In this document: positions 59,501 through 64,000 of the stretch, in pieces | How the letters are laid out: each line of letters begins with the position of its first letter | Position numbering within the stretch: position 1 is the stretch's first letter | NCBI GenBank assembly: GCA_024707385.1 | Contig: JANPZW010000013.1 | Span: forward strand, 186,001-250,000 | Direction: 5' to 3' | DNA from: Cellvibrionaceae bacterium | GTDB lineage: Bacteria; Pseudomonadota; Gammaproteobacteria; Pseudomonadales; Cellvibrionaceae | DNA length: 64,000 bases | Made by a program: the position numbers and the translations under genes | The notes under the pieces: model-generated | The model's input: only the letters and a program-made list of their open reading frames with translations | Databases searched by the model: none | What the model was told of the DNA's origin: nothing

Positions 59501-60040
59501 TCAACCCTTAAATGGGAAATTGAATGCCTTCAACAACGCCCGACCTTCTTCGTCGGTTCTGGCGCTGGTAGAAATACAGATATCCAGGCCACGCAGTTTA
59601 TCAATTTTGTCGTACTCGATTTCCGGGAAAATGATCTGCTCGTTAACGCCCATGGAAAAATTGCCACGGCCATCAAACTGCTTGGGGCTTATCCCGCGGA
59701 AGTCGCGAATTCGAGGAATCGCGATTGAGACCAAGCGATCCAGGAACTCATACATCTTTTCGTTGCGCAAGGTTACTTTGCACCCGATCGGCCAGCCTTC
59801 ACGAATCTTGAAGCCGGCAATGGATTTGCGCGCTTTAGTAACCACTGCCTTCTGGCCAGTGATCTTTTCGAGGTCGGCAACTGCGTTTTCAAGAACTTTC
59901 TTGTCGCCAACAGCTTCGCCAACGCCCATATTGACTGTGATTTTGGTGATCTTGGGAATCTCCATCACATTTTTAACGCCGAGCTCGTTCTTCAACTTTC
60001 CAACGATCTCTTTTTTGTAAACTTCTTGTAGTCTGGCCAT
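59501..60040 (-). CDS. rplE: 50S ribosomal protein uL5
   Basis: 179 residues: [38 protein letters not shown] and the GMDI-type C-terminal segment [21 protein letters not shown]. Binds 5S rRNA. Intact. Confidence 0.97.
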   Translation of the reverse strand: MARLQEVYKKEIVGKLKNELGVKNVMEIPKITKITVNMGVGEAVGDKKVLENAVADLEKITGQKAVVTKARKSIAGFKIREGWPIGCKVTLRNEKMYEFLDRLVSIAIPRIRDFRGISPKQFDGRGNFSMGVNEQIIFPEIEYDKIDKLRGLDICISTSARTDEEGRALLKAFNFPFKG

Positions 60041-60057
60041 AGCTCTCTCAATGCGTC

Positions 60058-60375
60058 TTATGCGTCTACCGCTTCGCCACTGGATTTGAAGACTCGGACT
60101 TTGCTGCCGTCTTCCAGTACTTTGAACCCAACCCGATCTGCAGCCTTAGTCGCCGGATTGTATATGGCGACATTGGATACCTGTATCGGCGCCTCTTTCT
60201 CGACGATGCCACCAGCGACACCCAACTGCGGGTTAGGCTTCTGATGCTTTTTGATCATCTGGATACCGGATACGATCAAACGCCCATCAGGGAGCACGCG
60301 ATTGACCTTACCGCGCTTGCCTTTATCGCGACCAGTAATCACGACAACTTCGTCATTACGTTTAATTTTTCGCAT
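60058..60375 (-). CDS. rplX: 50S ribosomal protein uL24
   Basis: 105 residues with the KOW motif ([33 protein letters not shown]). An assembly initiator of the large subunit. Intact. Confidence 0.97.
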   Translation of the reverse strand: MRKIKRNDEVVVITGRDKGKRGKVNRVLPDGRLIVSGIQMIKKHQKPNPQLGVAGGIVEKEAPIQVSNVAIYNPATKAADRVGFKVLEDGSKVRVFKSSGEAVDA

Positions 60376-60403
60376 TACCTAACCCTCAAATCCGGCGCAA
60401 GCA

Positions 60404-60773
60404 TTAAAGAACTTCGGGCGCCAAAGAAATAATCTTCATGAATTTTTCGCTGCGCAGCTCTCTTGTTACGGGTCCAAAAATACGAGTCCCGACCGGTGCC
60501 TCCTGATTATTGAGGAGGACTGCTGCGTTATCATCAAAACGAATCAAGGAACCATCATTGCGACGCACACCTTTTTTCGTGCGAACCACAACCGCCTTCA
60601 TCACTTGGCCTTTTTTTAACTTTGCCGCGCGGAATTGCTTCTTTAACGGTGACCTTAATGATGTCACCGACATTGGCATAGCGACGATGGGAGCCGCCCA
60701 GTACCTTGATACACATTACGCGTCGCGCGCCGCTATTATCCGCCACTTCCAAATAGGACTGAGTCTGAATCAT
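60404..60773 (-). CDS. rplN: 50S ribosomal protein uL14, frameshifted
   Basis: [54 protein letters not shown] is in one frame; [36 protein letters not shown] and the end are in another. The break is a seven-T run at 60611-60617 (one too many). The corrected length of 122 residues matches the family. Essential, so probably a sequence error. Confidence 0.96.
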
Positions 60774-60807
60774 CTTCTAATCTCCAAAACCTGATGTGCT
60801 ATGGCAG

Positions 60808-61071
60808 TTATATAACGGCAGCACGCTCTTCGATTTTCACCAGAGTCCAGGACTTGGTTTTTGAAATCGGACGAGACTCTGCGATGGTAACTAAATCGCC
60901 TACGCGACATTCGTTGCTTTCGTCATGGGCTTTAAGCTTGGACGAACGACTTACATATTTACCGTACATCGGATGCTTAACTCGTCTTTCGATGAGCACC
61001 ACAATCGACTTGTTCATTTTGTCACTGACAACGCGGCCAGTTAACGTGCGAACCAAATTATTCTCGGACAT
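60808..61071 (-). CDS. rpsQ: 30S ribosomal protein uS17
   Basis: 87 residues from [38 protein letters not shown]. The frame is open 17 codons further upstream, into rpmC, but the family start is at 61071, one base after the rpmC stop. Confidence 0.97.
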   Translation of the reverse strand: MSENNLVRTLTGRVVSDKMNKSIVVLIERRVKHPMYGKYVSRSSKLKAHDESNECRVGDLVTIAESRPISKTKSWTLVKIEERAAVI

Positions 61072-61072
61072 A

Positions 61073-61267
61073 TTAAGCACCTGCTTTCTGCTGCAACACG
61101 GTTTTAATGCGTGCAATATCACGACGCGACTGCTTCAACAGATGCGTTTGATTCAGTTGGCCGGTCGACGCTTGCATTCTCAGCTTGAACTGAGCCTGAA
61201 GTTGCGTGATCAACTCTGCATTCAGCTCATCGACGGTTTTTTCTTTCAAGTCTTTCGCTTTCATCAC
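61073..61267 (-). CDS. rpmC: 50S ribosomal protein uL29
   Basis: 64 residues: [32 protein letters not shown]. Its start overlaps the rplP stop by four bases (ATGA). Confidence 0.97.
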   Translation of the reverse strand: MMKAKDLKEKTVDELNAELITQLQAQFKLRMQASTGQLNQTHLLKQSRRDIARIKTVLQQKAGA

Positions 61268-61677
61268 ATCACCGTCCGCTTAACAAACGTGGTTTCTACC
61301 GGCAGTTTTGCCGCTGCAAGTGCAAAGGCTTCACGTGCTGTTTCCTCTGGCACGCCCTCCATTTCATAGAGAACCTTACCAGGCTGAATCTGGGCTACCC
61401 AATATTCAACACCACCCTTACCTTTACCTTGACGCACTTCCAGAGGCTTCTGCGTAATCGGCTTGTCAGGGAAAACGCGAATCCAAACCTTACCACCGCG
61501 TTTTACGTGGCGAGTCATTGCTCGTCTAGCAGCCTCAATCTGTCTGGCAGTAATTCTGCCTCGACCGATCGCTTTCAGACCGTATTCACCGAAACTCACT
61601 TTTGACCCGCGCTGGGCCAAACCACGATTTCGGCCTTTCTGTTGCTTGCGAAACTTCGTACGCTTCGGTTGCAGCAT
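61264..61677 (-). CDS. rplP: 50S ribosomal protein uL16
   Basis: 137 residues: [30 protein letters not shown] and [32 protein letters not shown]. Contacts tRNA in the A site. Intact. Confidence 0.97.
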   Translation of the reverse strand: MLQPKRTKFRKQQKGRNRGLAQRGSKVSFGEYGLKAIGRGRITARQIEAARRAMTRHVKRGGKVWIRVFPDKPITQKPLEVRQGKGKGGVEYWVAQIQPGKVLYEMEGVPEETAREAFALAAAKLPVETTFVKRTVM

Positions 61678-61689
61678 TTTGCGTACCCC

Positions 61690-62365
61690 TTATTTAGCGC
61701 CCTTTTTCTTTTGGTTGGCCTCGACTTCGTCCAGACCGCCTATGATCTCACCTTTGAAGATCCAAACTTTCACACCGATGATTCCGTATGTGGTCGATGC
61801 CTCAGCGGTGGCATAATCGATATCAGCGCGCAGTGTATGCAGCGGAACCCGACCTTCTCGATACCATTCAGTCCGAGCGATCTCGGCGCCACCCAGGCGA
61901 CCACTCACCTGGATTTTTACGCCTTCGGCACCCTGACGTATCGCATTCTGAACAGCGCGTTTCATGGCTCGACGGAACATGACTCGACGCTCAAGCTGCT
62001 GAGCAACACTCTGAGCTGCCAGGGCAGCGTCGAGATCCGGCTTGCGAATTTCTTCGATATTGATATGAACCGGAACGCCCATCCGCTTGCTGATTTCAGC
62101 GCGCAGTTTTTTCAACGTCCTCGCCTTTCTTACCAATCACAATACCGGGGCGTGCCGTATGAATAGTCACACGAGCAGTATTCGCCGGACGCTCAATATC
62201 CACTCGACTTACGGAGGCGCTCGCCAACGCGGTGCGGATATAGTCGCGCACCTTAAGATCCGTCAGCAGCTTGTCGGCGTATTGCTTCTTACCGGCGTAC
62301 CATGTCGAAGTATGCTTTTTGACGATTCCGAGACGAATTCCTGTCGGATGTACTTTTTGACCCAT
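61690..62365 (-). CDS. rpsC: 30S ribosomal protein uS3, frameshifted
   Basis: [33 protein letters not shown] ... [13 protein letters not shown] is in one frame. [27 protein letters not shown] and the rest to NQKKKGAK are in another. The break is a six-T run at 62107-62112 (one base too many). The corrected length of 224 residues is normal. The KH-domain motif [10 protein letters not shown] spans the junction. Confidence 0.96.
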
Positions 62366-62378
62366 AACGCGCGCTCTC

Positions 62379-62711
62379 TTATTGATCGGCTACTTTAACG
62401 GTGATGTGACAAGTGCGCTTACTAATGCGGTCTGCACGACCCTTAGCGCGCGGCCTGATCCGCTTCATGGTTAAACCTTCATCCACATAAATTGTGGACA
62501 CCTTGAGCTCATCTACATCAGCGCCTTCGTTATGCTCAGCATTGGCAATCGCTGACTCAAGGACTTTCTTGATAATTGCTGCGCCCTTTTTAGGGCTGAA
62601 AGCCAAAATGTCCAACGCTCGCTCAACGCTTTTGCCGCGGATCTGATCTGCAACCAGTCTCGCTTTCTGCGCCGACAGACCAGCACCTCTTAATTTCGCT
62701 GCTACTTCCAT
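62379..62711 (-). CDS. rplV: 50S ribosomal protein uL22
   Basis: 110 residues: [36 protein letters not shown] and the tunnel-lining loop region [24 protein letters not shown]. Intact. Confidence 0.97.
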   Translation of the reverse strand: MEVAAKLRGAGLSAQKARLVADQIRGKSVERALDILAFSPKKGAAIIKKVLESAIANAEHNEGADVDELKVSTIYVDEGLTMKRIRPRAKGRADRISKRTCHITVKVADQ

Positions 62712-62737
62712 CGTTCTACCTCGATAACTGATGCGTA

Positions 62738-63013
62738 TTAACGCTTCGCTTTTTTATCAGCCGCATGGCCGCGATAGGTGCGGGTAGCAGCAAACTCACC
62801 AAGTTTATGGCCAACCATTTCCTCGCTGATCAAAACGGGAACGTGCTGACGACCGTTGTGCACCGCGAGAGTCAAACCGACCATCTGCGGAGAAATCATG
62901 GAGCGTCGAGACCAGGTTTTAATTGGACGACGGTCATTTTTAGCAACAGCCACTTCAACCTTGGCAAACAGGTGGTGGTCAATGAAGGGGCCTTTTTTCA
63001 GTGAACGTGGCAC
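62738..63013 (-). CDS. rpsS: 30S ribosomal protein uS19
   Basis: 91 residues: [20 protein letters not shown] and [33 protein letters not shown]. Intact; S10 operon. Confidence 0.97.
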   Translation of the reverse strand: MPRSLKKGPFIDHHLFAKVEVAVAKNDRRPIKTWSRRSMISPQMVGLTLAVHNGRQHVPVLISEEMVGHKLGEFAATRTYRGHAADKKAKR

Positions 63014-63048
63014 TGTAAATTCCTCGCTTTATCAGTTGTTCGTAAGAA

Positions 63049-63873
63049 TTACTTGGTGCGACGACGAACGATCATTTTGGTCGTGCGCTTATTCTTACGT
63101 GTCTTATAACCTTTGGTTGGCACGCCCCACGGTGTTACTGGATGGCGACCGCCGGAAGTTCGGCCTTCACCACCACCATGCGGGTGATCTACCGGGTTCA
63201 TTGCCACACCGCGTACGGTGGGTCGAACACCACGCCAACGCTTGGCACCGGCTTTTCCGAGAGAACGCAGGTTGTGCTCACTGTTGGAGACTTCGCCGAT
63301 AGTCGCTCGACAATCAGTCAACACCTTGCGCATCTCGCCGCTGCGAAGACGTACAGTCGCGTATTGGCCTTCGCGGGCGACCAACTGAACGGATGCACCT
63401 GCAGATCGCGCCAATTGCGCGCCCTTGCCAGGCTTGAGTTCCAGACAGTGAATCACGCTACCAACCGGGATATTACGCAAAGGCAGAGTATTACCAATTT
63501 TGATAGAAGCGGCTTCGCCAGATTCGATACGGTCGCCAACATTCAGGCCTTTCGGCGCAATCACATACCGACGCTCGCCGTCCGCATAACAGATCAGCGC
63601 GATGTGAGCAGTCCGATTCGGATCGTATTCCAGACGCTCAACTTTCGCCGGAATGCCATCTTTATCACGACGAAAATCGACCATCCGGTAATGCTGCTTA
63701 TGACCGCCACCAATGTGTCGAGTCGTTACACGACCGTTGTTATTACGACCGCCGGTCTTGCTCTTGCTTTCCAACAAAGGAGCATGAGGGGCACCCTTGT
63801 GCAGATCAGCATTGACAACACTGATAACAAATCGACGACCAGCAGATGTAGGTTTACGTTTTACTATAGCCAT
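63049..63873 (-). CDS. rplB: 50S ribosomal protein uL2
   Basis: 274 residues: [19 protein letters not shown], the [16 protein letters not shown] block and the highly conserved [31 protein letters not shown] near the peptidyl-transferase centre. GGAG precedes the start. Intact. Confidence 0.97.
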   Translation of the reverse strand: MAIVKRKPTSAGRRFVISVVNADLHKGAPHAPLLESKSKTGGRNNNGRVTTRHIGGGHKQHYRMVDFRRDKDGIPAKVERLEYDPNRTAHIALICYADGERRYVIAPKGLNVGDRIESGEAASIKIGNTLPLRNIPVGSVIHCLELKPGKGAQLARSAGASVQLVAREGQYATVRLRSGEMRKVLTDCRATIGEVSNSEHNLRSLGKAGAKRWRGVRPTVRGVAMNPVDHPHGGGEGRTSGGRHPVTPWGVPTKGYKTRKNKRTTKMIVRRRTK

Positions 63874-63887
63874 GATGCATGCGCTCC

Positions 63888-64000
63888 TTATTCTGCGAAG
63901 GCAAAGTCAATGTCTTGACCCTGCTCAAGACGCACATAGGCTTTTTTCCAATCGTTACGAACGCCAACACCATAGCGTGTACGTTTGGTTTTGCCCTTGA
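63888..64000 (-). CDS. rplW: 50S ribosomal protein uL23, partial
   Basis: Only the last 36 or so codons are inside the window: ...[36 protein letters not shown], stop TAA at 63888-63890. The rest of the S10 operon (rplD, rplC, rpsJ) would lie to the right. Confidence 0.93.
   Translation of the reverse strand, partial: KGKTKRTRYGVGVRNDWKKAYVRLEQGQDIDFAFAE

Noticed and set aside
53758..62112. Programmed ribosomal frameshifting in ribosomal protein genes
   Set aside because: The slips occur in both directions, at unrelated sites, in many genes not known for recoding, and non-ribosomal genes show the same lesions; sequence error is simpler.

Overview
The window is chromosomal DNA from a gammaproteobacterium, most likely of the Cellvibrionales/Pseudomonadales branch (Cellvibrionaceae is the best guess). 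Three things point there. The order tsaD-folB-folK / rpsU-yqeY-dnaG-rpoD-tRNA(CAU), with cca and spoVR nearby, and the blocks leuS-lptE-holA and nrdA-nrdB, follow the Pseudomonas-type layout. NrdA is the long (959-residue) form. A secreted lipoprotein carries a 26-residue serine linker and a xylan-binding-like module, both habits of plant-polysaccharide degraders such as Cellvibrio, Saccharophagus and Teredinibacter. I see no insertion sequence, prophage, CRISPR array or plasmid replication gene.

Layout. 1-6.9 kb: end of spoVR, a DNA photolyase, a BarA-like hybrid sensor kinase, an EamA transporter and a 44-codon reading frame with its own terminator. 7-16.3 kb: housekeeping block with cca, a pteridine reductase-like SDR, folK/folB/tsaD, then rpsU, yqeY-like, dnaG, rpoD and a CAU tRNA. 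16.3-34.9 kb: accessory region with an orphan membrane protein, an Old Yellow Enzyme, a DUF1592-type c-haem lipoprotein with a Tat-exported DUF1552 partner, a DinB-like protein, an M1 aminopeptidase lipoprotein, a small outer-membrane barrel, a zinc alcohol dehydrogenase with a structured leader, two tandem exported amidases, a DUF6279 lipoprotein and an unrecognised RHRG-motif protein. 35-50.4 kb: leuS-lptE-holA, a divergent pirin/LysR pair, nrdA-nrdB behind a DnaA-box cluster, two small unknown genes, a PleD-like diguanylate cyclase, nadA and a DUF5924/DUF2914 membrane protein. 50.4-64 kb, all minus strand: two tRNA-Lys genes, queC-queE, then the S10/spc/alpha ribosomal cluster from rplQ back to rplW, which runs off the right edge.

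The dominant oddity is technical. Thirteen genes carry a net one-base frameshift (rpmD: +2 or -1), most in short homopolymers, and correcting each restores the normal family length. They include essential genes (rpsC, rplN, rplR, rpmD, secY, rpsD, leuS, cca), so most are probably sequencing or assembly errors; I list these genes as whole CDSs. 

Biologically the best leads are the long inverted repeat that pairs over the ribosome-binding site of the alcohol dehydrogenase gene and encloses two tandem 19-bp repeats; the polySer/c-haem/CBM lipoprotein with its Tat-exported partner; the 44-codon gene beside cca; the perfect 18-bp palindrome in front of the LysR gene; and the DnaA boxes before nrdA.
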